Positions 15,487 to 25,437 of a stretch of 64,000 nt of DNA are shown here, piece by piece. Source of the DNA: Lachnospiraceae bacterium GAM79 (GTDB lineage: Bacteria; Bacillota; Clostridia; Lachnospirales; Lachnospiraceae); contig CP085928.1 in the NCBI GenBank assembly GCA_020735665.1, forward strand, positions 124,001 to 188,000, written 5' to 3'. The notes below the pieces were generated by a model, which worked only from the letters and a program-made list of their open reading frames with translations, did not search any database and had not been told where the DNA came from. Every line of letters starts with the position of its first letter. Within the stretch, counting starts at the first letter, position 1. A program made the translations under genes and the position numbers.

Positions 15487-16874
15487 TGGACGTTTTAAAT
15501 AGAGTACCGGTTCGTGAACAGGAACCTGCGGTTCGTGCAAAGAATTTTGAAGAAGTATGTTACGGATATAATGAAGAAGAAGCAATGGCAGAAGCAGCAA
15601 GATGTATTGGCTGTAAGAATGCACAGTGTGTAAAGGGCTGTCCTGTTTCTATTGATATTCCTGGATTTATCGCTCATGTAAAGAAGGGCGAATTTGCAGA
15701 GGCATTCCAGGTGATCAGCAAATCATCAGCACTCCCTGCTGTATGTGGCCGTGTATGTCCACAGGAGACACAGTGTGAAGGTAAATGTATCAGAGGTATC
15801 AAGGGCGATCCTGTATCTATCGGTAAACTGGAGCGTTTCGTTGCTGATTGGGCAAGAGAGCATGGCATTAAGCCGGAACCGGCAGCAGAGAAGAATGGCA
15901 AGAAGGTTGCAGTTATCGGTTCCGGTCCATCCGGTCTTACCTGTGCAGGAGATCTTGCAAAGATGGGTTACGATGTAACAATCTTTGAAGCACTTCATGA
16001 GACAGGCGGCGTACTGGTTTATGGTATCCCTGAATTCCGTCTTCCAAAAGATGGCGTAGTAAAGAAAGAAATCGAAAATGTAAAATCCTTAGGTGTTAAG
16101 ATTGAGACTGACGTTGTAGTCGGTAAATCTGTAACGATAGATGAATTAATGGAGGAGGAAGGCTTCTCAGCAGTATTTATCGGTTCCGGTGCAGGACTTC
16201 CTAAGTTCATGGGTATTCCGGGTGAGAATGCAAATGGTGTATTCTCAGCAAATGAGTACCTGACAAGAAGTAACCTGATGAAGGCTTACAAGGAAGGCTC
16301 TAACACACCTATCATGGTTGGTAAGAAGGTTGCCGTTGTCGGCGGTGGTAATGTAGCAATGGATGCTGCAAGAACGGCACTTCGACTTGGTGCTGAGACA
16401 CATATTGTATATAGACGTAGTGAAGAAGAACTTCCTGCCAGAGTAGAAGAAGTACATCATGCAAAAGAAGAGGGAATCATTTTTGATCTCCTTACAAATC
16501 CAACTGAGATCCTTGAAGACGAAAAGGGTTGGGTTAAGGGCATGAAATGTGTCAAGATGGAACTTGGTGAGCCGGATGCATCAGGCAGAAGAAGACCGGT
16601 TGAGATTCCTGGTTCTGAGTTCGTCATGGATGTGGATGCGGTTATCATGTCACTTGGTACTTCACCAAACCCACTGATCTCATCTACAACAAAGGGACTT
16701 GATACAAATAAGTGGAAATGTATCGTTGCCGATGAGACAAACGGACAGACCACAAAGACAGGTGTATATGCCGGTGGTGATGCAGTTACCGGTGCAGCTA
16801 CAGTTATCCTTGCTATGGGAGCCGGAAAGGCAGCAGCAAAGGGCATTGACGAGTACCTCAAAGGACTCAATTAA
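15486..16874 (+). CDS. nfnB: NfnB-like NADPH-binding subunit (glutamate synthase small-subunit family)
   Basis: The 462-residue protein has N-terminal cysteine clusters for two [4Fe-4S] centres (CIGCKNAQCVKGCP and CGRVCPQETQCEGKC, about residues 39-102). An FAD Rossmann motif (VIGSGPSGLTCAGDLAKMG, about 143) and an NADPH Rossmann motif (VVGGGNVAMDAARTALRLG, about 283) follow, then the GDAVTGAATVILAMGAG C-terminal FAD contact. Databases often call it NADPH-dependent glutamate synthase small chain. Here, with no large GltB subunit and a coupled NfnA gene upstream, the transhydrogenase role is better supported. Co-location with an NADP-type glutamate dehydrogenase suggests it serves the NADPH pool. 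Confidence 0.88.
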   Translation: MDVLNRVPVREQEPAVRAKNFEEVCYGYNEEEAMAEAARCIGCKNAQCVKGCPVSIDIPGFIAHVKKGEFAEAFQVISKSSALPAVCGRVCPQETQCEGKCIRGIKGDPVSIGKLERFVADWAREHGIKPEPAAEKNGKKVAVIGSGPSGLTCAGDLAKMGYDVTIFEALHETGGVLVYGIPEFRLPKDGVVKKEIENVKSLGVKIETDVVVGKSVTIDELMEEEGFSAVFIGSGAGLPKFMGIPGENANGVFSANEYLTRSNLMKAYKEGSNTPIMVGKKVAVVGGGNVAMDAARTALRLGAETHIVYRRSEEELPARVEEVHHAKEEGIIFDLLTNPTEILEDEKGWVKGMKCVKMELGEPDASGRRRPVEIPGSEFVMDVDAVIMSLGTSPNPLISSTTKGLDTNKWKCIVADETNGQTTKTGVYAGGDAVTGAATVILAMGAGKAAAKGIDEYLKGLN

Positions 16875-16892
16875 TATATAGTCTTTGAAACA

Positions 16893-16957
16893 AAATAAAG
16901 GATGGTATTATCTATTATTCCGCAAGACGTTTAATAGTAATACCATCCATTTATTTT
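16893..16957 (+). terminator. Bidirectional terminator after nfnB, loop resembling the A/B repeats
   Basis: Near-perfect arms (about 16893-16917 and 16932-16956) form a stem of about 24 bases with flanking A- and T-tracts. The 14-base loop TTCCGCAAGACGTT resembles the outer end of repeat copies A (TTCCGCAAAACAC) and B (TTACGCAAAACGC) in the same orientation relative to the upstream gene, so it may be a minimal relative of that family. Confidence 0.7.
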
Positions 16958-17074
16958 TGGATTTGTATACCGATTAAAAAAATGGAGTCTATTTTGAGAT
17001 GCGGTATAAAGTGATAGAACTATGCTCACGAGATATTGAATATAAAATTATTAAAAATATACTGAGAAGAGGTT

Positions 17075-17683
17075 ATGACATTGAAGGAATATATTGCAAG
17101 AGATGACGCGTTTGAATTACTGAAGAAATATAATAAAGATCCATTCCATATTCAGCATGCGCTTACAGTTGAGGCTGTTATGAAATGGTATGCAAATGAA
17201 CTTGGCTATGGTGAAGATGCTGAATACTGGGGCATCGTAGGTCTGCTTCATGATATTGATTTTGAACTGTATCCGGCAGAGCATTGTCTGAAAGCACCGG
17301 AGCTGTTAAGAGATGGTGGTGTGTCAGAGGATATTATTCATGCGGTCTGTTCTCATGGTTATGGAATTACAGTGGAATGTGGTACAACCATCGATGTAGA
17401 GCCGGTTCATGAGATGGAGAAGGTTCTGTTTGCAGCAGATGAACTGACAGGCCTGATCTGGGCAGCGGCATTGATGCGTCCGTCAAAGAGTACAAAGGAT
17501 ATGGAACTGAAGTCACTGAAGAAGAAATATAAGAGCAAAGGATTTGCCGCAGGTTGTTCCAGAGAAGTGATTGAACGTGGTGCTGCACAGCTTAACTGGG
17601 AGCTTGAGAAGCTTCTGACTATGACATTACAGGCAATGGCAGCAACGGAGGATGAGATCAAGGCAGAGATGGAAGACCTGTAA
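17075..17683 (+). CDS. HD-domain phosphohydrolase
   Basis: The 202-residue soluble protein has the HD metal-binding residues in HIQHALTVE (first His), GLLHDIDFELYP (His-Asp), VCSHGYG and FAADELTGLIWAAALMRP (distal Asp). The family hydrolyses phosphate esters, often nucleotides; the substrate cannot be told. Similar HDIG-type proteins of about 190-200 residues are widespread in Clostridia. GAAGAGG precedes the ATG at 17075. It is flanked by the nfnB terminator upstream and the gdhA promoter downstream, so it is probably monocistronic. Confidence 0.8.
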   Translation: MTLKEYIARDDAFELLKKYNKDPFHIQHALTVEAVMKWYANELGYGEDAEYWGIVGLLHDIDFELYPAEHCLKAPELLRDGGVSEDIIHAVCSHGYGITVECGTTIDVEPVHEMEKVLFAADELTGLIWAAALMRPSKSTKDMELKSLKKKYKSKGFAAGCSREVIERGAAQLNWELEKLLTMTLQAMAATEDEIKAEMEDL

Positions 17684-17781
17684 ATTCCGCTAATTTGCTA
17701 GCACTTTAGCGCATTGCAACTTAAGAAAATCCTGCTTTTTCATTAAAAAGATAAAAAAATTCATAAAAATCATATTTTTAC

Positions 17782-17810
17782 TTGATAAATTCAAGTCTAT
17801 TGTTTATAAT
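17782..17810 (+). promoter_or_regulatory. Strong promoter of gdhA
   Basis: TTGATA at 17782-17787 and TATAAT at 17805-17810 have the ideal 17-base spacing in a very AT-rich stretch. The leader that follows (17811-17904) contains the short dyad TTTTCTTAAAGAGAAAA and an AAGGAGGA ribosome binding site. The promoter, the consensus site and the gene's codon use (many GGT, CTT, TTA and GCT) point to high expression. Confidence 0.65.
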
Positions 17811-17886
17811 CTTAAGTGGAAATTTTCTTAAAGAGAAAATACTACTCCAAATGAATTTCGCAGAGATGCGATTTACTTATAATTAA

Positions 17887-19251
<1,365 letters not shown>

Positions 19252-19494
19252 TCAAATACCGGTCAAAATCTAACAATAATTATTATATAGTAAATGTTAA
19301 TATAAGACCCCGGAATCGTGATATGCGTTTGCAAGAAAGACATTGCAGAAAAGTAATTTCTATAACGCTTTATTTCGGCATATGCAGATAAAATCTATAA
19401 TGATTTTATGGAAAGTTTTTGATTGAATCTATGGAGACCTTTTCGTATAATATAGATATTGTATGCTTTTTACATAAAAAAGGAGGATCTTGAT

Positions 19495-20160
19495 ATGGGG
19501 AGAGATATTGTACTGGCAAAAATAAAAAAAGGTGGAATCACAGCGGTTGTCGGCGGAGCAGTGTTAATGCTGATTTTCGGATTGATCACAATAGGTGTGA
19601 TGTCAGATAATGCAGATGACGGAATGGGTATGATCATTTTGTTTGGTTTATTTGCATTATTAGGAATTGTATTTATCATAATAGGGATTCGTAATATTGT
19701 AAGACCTGAAAAAACCGGCTATTTGAAAAATAACCCGCAGCTTTTGGAGATGGCCGACCAGTTATATTCGCATATAATATATGAAGACCAATATGTATTG
19801 ATTTCCGATAAGGTGCTTGCGAATAAGAAGCAGCCGACACAGATGACCTGGCTCTGGGATGTATATCTGATCTATCTGCATACTACATCGACGAACTTTA
19901 TTCCAACCGGAAGTGAATATGTAATCGAAAATCGTTTTCAAAAGAACCGTGTTGCTATTAATGTACTGGCAAGAGGGAAAAAGAGTAAACAGGAGTTGTT
20001 GAATGTACTTGCACAGGCATGTCCAAATGCGAGATTTGGATATTCTGATGAGGGGTTGGCATATCTTCAGTATATGAGAAATCAGGATCTCAGAAATATC
20101 CCGAATACACCTTATTATCAGGGAGTACCGGTGCAGATGCAGGACAATGTGCAGCAGTAA
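19495..20160 (+). CDS. Two-TM membrane protein of unknown function
   Basis: The 221-residue protein has two hydrophobic helices (about residues 13-34, GGITAVVGGAVLMLIFGLIT, and about 43-65, IILFGLFALLGIVFIIIGI). A cytoplasmic domain of about 150 residues follows (DQLYSHIIYEDQYVLISDKV, WLWDVYLIYLHTT), ending in a Q/P-rich tail. I do not recognise the family beyond PH-like or DUF-type membrane-tethered proteins. The start at 19495 follows AAAAAAGGAGGATCTTGAT, much better than the upstream frame opening at 19459. It is separate from gdhA (243-base gap with no other gene) and from the Fur-family gene downstream. Confidence 0.75.
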   Translation: MGRDIVLAKIKKGGITAVVGGAVLMLIFGLITIGVMSDNADDGMGMIILFGLFALLGIVFIIIGIRNIVRPEKTGYLKNNPQLLEMADQLYSHIIYEDQYVLISDKVLANKKQPTQMTWLWDVYLIYLHTTSTNFIPTGSEYVIENRFQKNRVAINVLARGKKSKQELLNVLAQACPNARFGYSDEGLAYLQYMRNQDLRNIPNTPYYQGVPVQMQDNVQQ

Positions 20161-20297
20161 TTAGAATATGCAGTAGGAAGATAAAGTATAGATAGAATGT
20201 GTAACAAAAAGCAGATAATGTGACAGCAGATCGATACTGCATAGAATAACAGCTTACATAGTGGAGACTTAAGAACAGATAGAAAGCAGGAATTGAG

Positions 20298-20738
20298 ATG
20301 GAACGTAAACATGAATATCAGACAAAGAGCAGACAGATGATCCTTGATTATCTGATCCGGAATAAAGATCGTGCCGTTCATGTGTCGGATATTATACGGC
20401 ATATGGATCAGGAAGAGTGTTCGGTAAATAAAACAACTGTATACCGATATCTGGATAAGCTGGTCGCAGAGAAGACACTGATGAAATATGTGGCTGATAA
20501 GGGCGAAAAAGCAGGATATCAGTATGTAGAACAGCCATCCAGGTGTCAGAAGCATCTACATCTGCAATGCTCCGAATGTGGAAAGGTCATCCATCTGGAC
20601 TGTGATTTCATGAAAGAGATATCAGAGCACATTTTGTCTGATCATGGGTTCACACTTTGCTGCAAGGATTCCATTTTATATGGTGTCTGCGACGAATGCA
20701 GTAAGAAAGAAAAGAAACAGAAAAATAAAACCAGATAA
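20298..20738 (+). CDS. Fur-family metalloregulator (Zur/Fur-like)
   Basis: The 146-residue protein has the winged-helix half (about residues 8-75, NKTTVYRYLDKLVAEKTL) and the dimerisation/metal half with HLHLQCSECGKVIHLDC. Two CxxC pairs (CSEC and CDEC) form the structural zinc site. Histidines KHLHLQCSECG and HGFTLCC supply regulatory metal ligands. The wing sequence AGYQYVEQPSRCQKHLHL is typical of the Zur/Fur subgroup that regulates metal transport. The metal cannot be assigned. The heavy-metal exporter with a promoter dyad follows 115 bases downstream and is the likeliest target. Confidence 0.88.
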   Translation: MERKHEYQTKSRQMILDYLIRNKDRAVHVSDIIRHMDQEECSVNKTTVYRYLDKLVAEKTLMKYVADKGEKAGYQYVEQPSRCQKHLHLQCSECGKVIHLDCDFMKEISEHILSDHGFTLCCKDSILYGVCDECSKKEKKQKNKTR

Positions 20739-20782
20739 CAGGAATTTCCATGCTGAAAATTGAATATTTCTGATAATAGGAG

Positions 20783-20838
20783 TTGACATTGGGCAAAATA
20801 ATGCTATAATCTGATAATGCAACTTGGTTGCAAATTAT
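20783..20838 (+). promoter_or_regulatory. Promoter with overlapping dyad operator for the metal exporter
   Basis: TTGACA (20783-20788) and TATAAT (20805-20810) are spaced by 16 bases. Directly after the -10 box is the dyad TGCAAC-TTG-GTTGCA (20818-20832). AT-rich arms extend it (ATAAT before, AATTAT after) to about 20814-20838, covering the expected transcription start. The position is ideal for repression, and the adjacent Fur-family regulator is the obvious candidate. The sequence is not a canonical Fur, Zur or MntR box. Confidence 0.55.
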
Positions 20839-20853
20839 ATTTTCAGGAATGAG

Positions 20854-21999
20854 ATGGATAGTATGGAATTGTTATTTGATTCGTTTTCAGATGCACTGAT
20901 CGATAGTGTAAAATTAATACCATTTTTATTAGTGACATATCTGCTGATGGAATGGTTGGAGCAGAGAACAGAAGAAAAGCAGAAGCAATATATGCAGTCT
21001 GCCGGTGCGTTTGGTCCGTTGGCAGGTGGAGCACTTGGAATCGTCCCACAGTGTGGATTTTCCTGTGTGGCAGCGAACCTTTACAGTGGTGGTGTGATCA
21101 CAGCAGGAGTTGTGCTTGCGGTATTTATGTCAACCTCTGATGAGATGCTTCCAATCTTTATTTCGCATACAGTAAATGCCGGTACAATTATTCGTATCCT
21201 GCTTGCAAAAATGTGTATTGCGATCGTTACAGGTTATGCAGTCGATCTTGCAAATAAATATATCCGCAGAAGATATCTGGCAGGAAGAAAAACGAAGCAC
21301 ACAGCGTCTTCAAAAAACGATAATTCTAAAAATACAGACAGTGCAGATAAAGAAAAATATTCGAAGCATTCTGGATATTCCGTTCAGGCAACACAGACAG
21401 TCAATGCAGAATGTACACATAATTATAAAGATACTCATACACATAATGGAAAAAGTGTGCATGTGCATGATGAAAAAAATATGCATACCCACGATGAAAA
21501 AAGTACACACACACATCATGGACATATCCATTATGATGGTACGGACATAGAAGAAAAACATATCCATGATCTGTGTGAGCAGGAACACTGCAACTGTGAG
21601 GATGGAATCTGGATGTCGGCGTTAAAGCACACCTTGAAGATTACGGTATTTATTCTGGCGGTATCCTTTGTGTTAAATATTATTATCGGTATCGCAGGGG
21701 AAGATGCGATTGGAAGACTTCTTGGTGATGTACCGTTCCTTGGAGAAGCAATGGCAGCACTGATTGGACTGATACCAAACTGTGCACCGTCTGTTATCAT
21801 TACAGAGCTTTATCTGGACGGAATGCTCAGTTCTGGAGCAATGATGTCAGGATTGCTTGTCAGTGCAGGCGTAGGACTTCTGGTATTGTTCCGTATGAAC
21901 CGCCACAGATTAAAAGAAAACATTATGGTCGTTGGAACCTTGTATGTTACCAGTGTGTGCTGGGGATTATTGATCAATCTGTTGGGTATCACATTTTAA
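20854..21999 (+). CDS. Putative 10-TM heavy-metal/manganese exporter with His-rich loop
   Basis: The 381-residue membrane protein has an internal two-fold pattern: AGGALGIVPQCGFSCVAANLYSGGVITAG in the first half and AALIGLIPNCAPSVIITELYLDGMLSSGA in the second. These paired PxCG/PNCA segments are typical of the ArsP_2-type heavy-metal exporters (PF11449, putative manganese transporters). Between the halves (about residues 145-245) is a hydrophilic loop with over twenty histidines in THTH/HVHD/HTHHGHIH runs plus a CNCEDG cluster, a probable metal-binding sensor or buffer. The start could also be ATG at 20863. It follows the Fur-family gene and its dyad promoter. Metal identity is unknown. Confidence 0.82.
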   Translation: MDSMELLFDSFSDALIDSVKLIPFLLVTYLLMEWLEQRTEEKQKQYMQSAGAFGPLAGGALGIVPQCGFSCVAANLYSGGVITAGVVLAVFMSTSDEMLPIFISHTVNAGTIIRILLAKMCIAIVTGYAVDLANKYIRRRYLAGRKTKHTASSKNDNSKNTDSADKEKYSKHSGYSVQATQTVNAECTHNYKDTHTHNGKSVHVHDEKNMHTHDEKSTHTHHGHIHYDGTDIEEKHIHDLCEQEHCNCEDGIWMSALKHTLKITVFILAVSFVLNIIIGIAGEDAIGRLLGDVPFLGEAMAALIGLIPNCAPSVIITELYLDGMLSSGAMMSGLLVSAGVGLLVLFRMNRHRLKENIMVVGTLYVTSVCWGLLINLLGITF

Positions 22000-22026
22000 A
22001 TAGAAAGAACAGCGAGAACAGAAAGA

Positions 22027-22761
22027 ATGGAACAGAAAACAGCAATAGTTATCGGGGCATCAACAGGAATTGGTGCAGCAACGGCGGAAGCCCTTGCACA
22101 ACAATATAAAAAAATAGCCATAACGTCATTTCGCCATCCGAAAAAGTTGAAAGAGGTTCAACAGAAGATACTTGCGCAGGGCACAGATTGTTATGCAGAG
22201 ATCGGTGATGCCGGAGATTTTACATTTGTAAGACAGTTTATAGAGCATGTAATCGAACATTTTGGTAAGAAGATTGATCTGTTGGTCAATAACGCCGGAA
22301 TTTCTTATGTCGGGCTGCTGACCGATATGGATGAAACGGACTGGAAAAGAATTATAGATACGAATATAACGTCAGTATTTAATACATGCCGTCAGGTTGT
22401 GCCATACATGGTGCATGCACATAAGGGACGTATTATCAACATTTCATCTGTATGGGGCAATGTCGGGGCCTCCTGTGAGGTAGCGTATTCAGCGACCAAA
22501 GGTGCGGTCAATGCATTCACAAAGGCTCTTGCGAAAGAGCTTGCACCGAGCGGTATAGCGGTGAATGCAATCGCATTTGGAGCTATCGATACTACGATGA
22601 ACGGGCATCTGTCATCGGAAGAAAAAAATGCATTGGAAGAGGAAATTCCGTTTGGCAGGATGGGAACAGAGACAGAGGCTGCAGAATTTATCATAACGGT
22701 AGCAAATGCCGGCAGCTATCTGACCGGACAGATACTGACCTTTGATGGCGGCTGGCAGTAG
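22027..22761 (+). CDS. SDR-family oxidoreductase (FabG-like)
   Basis: The 244-residue classical short-chain dehydrogenase/reductase contains the cofactor motif IGASTGIGAATAEAL (residues about 9-23), NNAGISYVG, catalytic Ser in INISSVWG and the YxxxK pair in VAYSATKGAVNAF. The C-terminus, GSYLTGQILTFDGGWQ, is the FabG-type ending. An arginine/histidine-rich SFRHPKK at the end of beta-2 favours NADP(H). The substrate is unknown; keto-acyl or sugar/alcohol reduction are both possible. It is 28 bases after the metal exporter with a weak ribosome binding site, so it may be co-transcribed with it, though no functional link is evident. Confidence 0.88.
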   Translation: MEQKTAIVIGASTGIGAATAEALAQQYKKIAITSFRHPKKLKEVQQKILAQGTDCYAEIGDAGDFTFVRQFIEHVIEHFGKKIDLLVNNAGISYVGLLTDMDETDWKRIIDTNITSVFNTCRQVVPYMVHAHKGRIINISSVWGNVGASCEVAYSATKGAVNAFTKALAKELAPSGIAVNAIAFGAIDTTMNGHLSSEEKNALEEEIPFGRMGTETEAAEFIITVANAGSYLTGQILTFDGGWQ

Positions 22762-22862
22762 ATCGGTAAACGTTTTGCAATTTCCCCAATTCTCTATTGA
22801 AAAATTGTTCATATTGCTATAAAATAAGCTATGCAAAGTTGCGCAGATATGGGGTAGAGATT

Positions 22863-23105
22863 ATGGGAATAAAGTTTATTAAAAAGAAAAAGGGCGAGGT
22901 TGTAGCAGCAAACGTGCCGGCAGATCTAAAGACAACAGTGGATAAAGATGGAAATGTTGAGATCGTATCAAAGAATTTTACAATGACAACGAGCCAACAG
23001 CCGAAGCGCGAGCCGGAAATAGTTGAATGGACATGCTGGGGATGTGGGCATGTAAACAGTGGAGATGTTTGTGAGGTATGCGGAAAAAAACGGGTACAGA
23101 AATAA
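22863..23105 (+). CDS. Small C-terminal zinc-ribbon protein
   Basis: The 80-residue protein has a lysine-rich start (MGIKFIKKKKGEV), a short beta-rich middle and a C-terminal four-cysteine zinc ribbon of the RanBP/zf type (WTCWGCGHVNSGDVCEVCGKKR; Cys pairs spaced by two). No enzymatic domain is present. The ATG at 22863 follows GGTAGAG and is preferred to the frame opening at 22797. A hairpin terminator follows at 23152-23190. Function unknown; such ribbons in small proteins usually mediate protein or nucleic acid contacts. Confidence 0.7.
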   Translation: MGIKFIKKKKGEVVAANVPADLKTTVDKDGNVEIVSKNFTMTTSQQPKREPEIVEWTCWGCGHVNSGDVCEVCGKKRVQK

Positions 23106-23588
23106 GCAGCAGACTGTTTATCAGATTTGATAATTATATAACAGTATATATAAAAGATTCTTGTATGTATATTATATAGGAATCTTTTTTACTTTATAGG
23201 CAAGATCGCCCTATAAAGTAAAAAGTGCTCCGCTGAGGGTGCGCACTTCGCGAAGAAGTTAATTGCCTTGTAAATTTGCGTAGGTGCGAAAGACCCGCAA
23301 GTGACTCTTTATTTTTATTCGGAGAAAGTAAGAGGGGAATAAGGTTTGAAATTATAATGACAGAATTTATCAGGCAGAGAAAATAAGAAATTAGAAATGC
23401 AGGTTGAAATTTAAAAGTACGTTTGGTATACTCATTAGGTAATTTTTCAGGTGCAATAAAGGTGTACAGAAAAGTAATGATTTTGGTGCATTTGTGATGC
23501 ACGGGATTGATAGTCTGTTTAACAAAAAGAACGGAACGGATATTCCGGGACAAGCATTATATTTTATAAATAAAATGGAGGCCAGAAA
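23106..23588 (+). terminator. 483-base gap with two stacked hairpin terminators and a GC-rich structured block
   Basis: AAAAGATTC and GAATCTTTT (23152-23160, 23180-23188) form the terminator of the zinc-ribbon gene. It overlaps a second, perfect 15-base stem (23186-23200 with 23210-23224) flanked by T- and A-runs, which could terminate both strands. A GC-richer segment follows (about 23225-23300) with the short dyad GTGC..GCGCAC and CTTCGCGAAG. The 119-codon minus-strand frame across 23194-23553 has no ribosome binding site or recognisable protein features and is not called. AAATGGAGG before 23589 is the ribosome binding site of the next gene. Confidence 0.55.
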
Positions 23589-24146
23589 ATGGGTAAAAAA
23601 GTATTGAGATTATTTCTGGAAACAATGCTCAGAGCCGTTGTAATCATTCTTGCAGTTGGCATTGTTGTAATAGGAGCACTGCTTATAAAGACATTAGTAA
23701 AGAATAATTCTCTGAAAGACAGTAAGAAGACGACAACAGGAAAAGAAATAGTAACAGAAGCAGAGGATGAAAATGATCCGACGTTTAATAATGGAGATGA
23801 CGAGAACAGTGGATCGGACGGAGCGGATGAAACCGGTGCGGTTGCATCTACAGATGCTAAAATCCTTGTTATTAATGCAACAGGAACCAGTGGAGTTGCC
23901 GGTGCATGGAAGACCGCATTAGAGGGTAAAGGATATACTTCGGTAGAAGTTGGTACTTATAATCAGTCGGCGATCGCGACATCAAAGGTATGCGTATCCG
24001 GTTCATATGATGGAGCAGATCTTGCTGCGGAATTTTCATCACCGGAAATGTCAACCACAGATACGTTATCAGCATCCGATTTTGATGTGCCGATTGACGG
24101 ATATGATATTATTGTAATCGTTGGAACAAGTGATATTAAAAACTAA
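23589..24146 (+). CDS. Membrane-anchored LytR_C-domain protein
   Basis: The 185-residue protein has one N-terminal transmembrane helix (about residues 14-36, MLRAVVIILAVGIVVIGALLI). An acidic, low-complexity linker rich in D, E and G follows (about 50-85). The extracellular domain (about 90-185, KILVINATGTSGVAGAWKTALEGKGYTSVEVGTY) matches the LytR C-terminal (LytR_C) fold by its VxNxTGxxGxA opening. Such proteins lack the LCP catalytic domain and are thought to bind the cell wall. The ATG follows AAATGGAGGCCAG. It is monocistronic, with a terminator downstream at 24199-24240. Confidence 0.75.
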   Translation: MGKKVLRLFLETMLRAVVIILAVGIVVIGALLIKTLVKNNSLKDSKKTTTGKEIVTEAEDENDPTFNNGDDENSGSDGADETGAVASTDAKILVINATGTSGVAGAWKTALEGKGYTSVEVGTYNQSAIATSKVCVSGSYDGADLAAEFSSPEMSTTDTLSASDFDVPIDGYDIIVIVGTSDIKN

Positions 24147-24198
24147 ACAGCAGGATGATCGGATTGCCTATCTATACAGATTGTTCATACAGACAGAG

Positions 24199-24240
24199 AA
24201 GCAGGTGTTATTACAGAAATGTGATGTGCCTGCTTTTTTT
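24199..24240 (+). terminator. Intrinsic terminator
   Basis: AAGCAGG pairs with CCTGCTT, extended by weaker pairs toward a loop of about 20 bases, and is followed by a seven-T run. It ends the LytR_C-protein transcript. Confidence 0.65.
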
Positions 24241-24376
24241 GTTTTAAATGTCATCATGTATAAAGAATATTTTACAGGTGCAAGGATGTTTGTGTATAAC
24301 TGCTATTTATAATCAATGGTGACTATGCCGAAAAAAATCGGACATACTATATAAAAATTGTATGGAAGGCAGTTGC

Positions 24377-25240
24377 ATGAACAAAAATCGAGAAACGATA
24401 GAAACGTATGTATTGTTAACGGTGGCGGCGTTTTTGATGTCACTGGGTGTTGTTTGGATTTTTAACAGTGAACAGATAGTTCCCGGAGGCGTGACCGGAA
24501 TAGGAATTATAATAGAAAATCTGACGGAAAATATGGGAACTGGAATTCCGGTCTGGTTGACGAATTTGGTTATCAATGTTCCGTTATTTATATGGGGGTA
24601 TTTTCTGCTCGATAGAAAAAGTATGGTAAGGACAGCATATACAACGGTTATTTCTACAGCATTTCTGGCAGTTATTCCTGCACTTCCGCTTGCAACGCAT
24701 GACAGACTTTTGAATATGATTCTTGGCGGAGTTATATTTGGTTGCGCTTATGGTCTTATGTTTCGTCTGAATGCGTCATCCGGCGGCGTGGATCTTATGG
24801 CATTGATATTGAATCATATGAGAAACGATATTGGTGCGCCGTTATTCCTTGGGGGTATAGACATAGTGATCGTAATAGCAGGCGGAATTGCATTTGGCCT
24901 GGAAAATATGCTGTATGCTGTTATTGCAATCGTAATATCAACAAAATTATCTGATATGATCGTACAGGGAATCAGACATGGAAAACTGGTTTACATTATT
25001 TCTTCCAGATGCGATGAGATCAAATCCTGTATCATAAATGATATTGGAAGAGGTGTAACAGTATTGAAAACAAAGGGTGGTTATACGAATGAAGGGCGTG
25101 TAATGATAATTTCGGTTTTGTCAAGTAGACAATTAGTAGAATTAAAGGATAAAATAAGGACAATTGATGAAAAATCTTTTATGATTGTAGGGCAGGTAAC
25201 GGAGGTTTTTGGTGAAGGTTTCACAAAATTCTCGTCTTAA
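24377..25240 (+). CDS. YitT family membrane protein (DUF161 + DUF2179), second paralogue
   Basis: The 287-residue protein has five to six hydrophobic segments in the first 200 residues (for example TYVLLTVAAFLMSLGVVWIFNSEQIVPGGVTGIGI) and the SSGGVDLMALIL family motif. A soluble DUF2179 domain follows (about 205-285: GKLVYIISSRCDEIKSCIINDIGRGVTVLKTKGGYTNEG, read in pieces). The start at 24377 (MNKNRET) is chosen over 24362 because GGAAGG lies eight bases upstream. It shares the overall plan with the minus-strand gene at 5027-5905 but is clearly diverged, so these are old paralogues. Function remains unproven in the family. Confidence 0.88.
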   Translation: MNKNRETIETYVLLTVAAFLMSLGVVWIFNSEQIVPGGVTGIGIIIENLTENMGTGIPVWLTNLVINVPLFIWGYFLLDRKSMVRTAYTTVISTAFLAVIPALPLATHDRLLNMILGGVIFGCAYGLMFRLNASSGGVDLMALILNHMRNDIGAPLFLGGIDIVIVIAGGIAFGLENMLYAVIAIVISTKLSDMIVQGIRHGKLVYIISSRCDEIKSCIINDIGRGVTVLKTKGGYTNEGRVMIISVLSSRQLVELKDKIRTIDEKSFMIVGQVTEVFGEGFTKFSS

Positions 25241-25437
25241 ATCTTCTTAAATCGATGCGAAAATCGTCAAAATGTTAGTTTTTTTGCGGTCGTATACAAA
25301 ACAAACAAAACATTAAATTTTTTTTTGGGCAATAATCATATGGTTTAAAGAAGGGGAATGTTGTAAAATGACACTATGTTCAGAACGAATGAATAAATAA
25401 AACAATACTATATAATATTTACGGAGGTATTTGCAGA

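Noticed and set aside
23194-23553. 119-codon minus-strand frame in an intergenic region
   Set aside because: No start context, it covers two hairpins and repeat-like DNA, and the translation resembles no protein.
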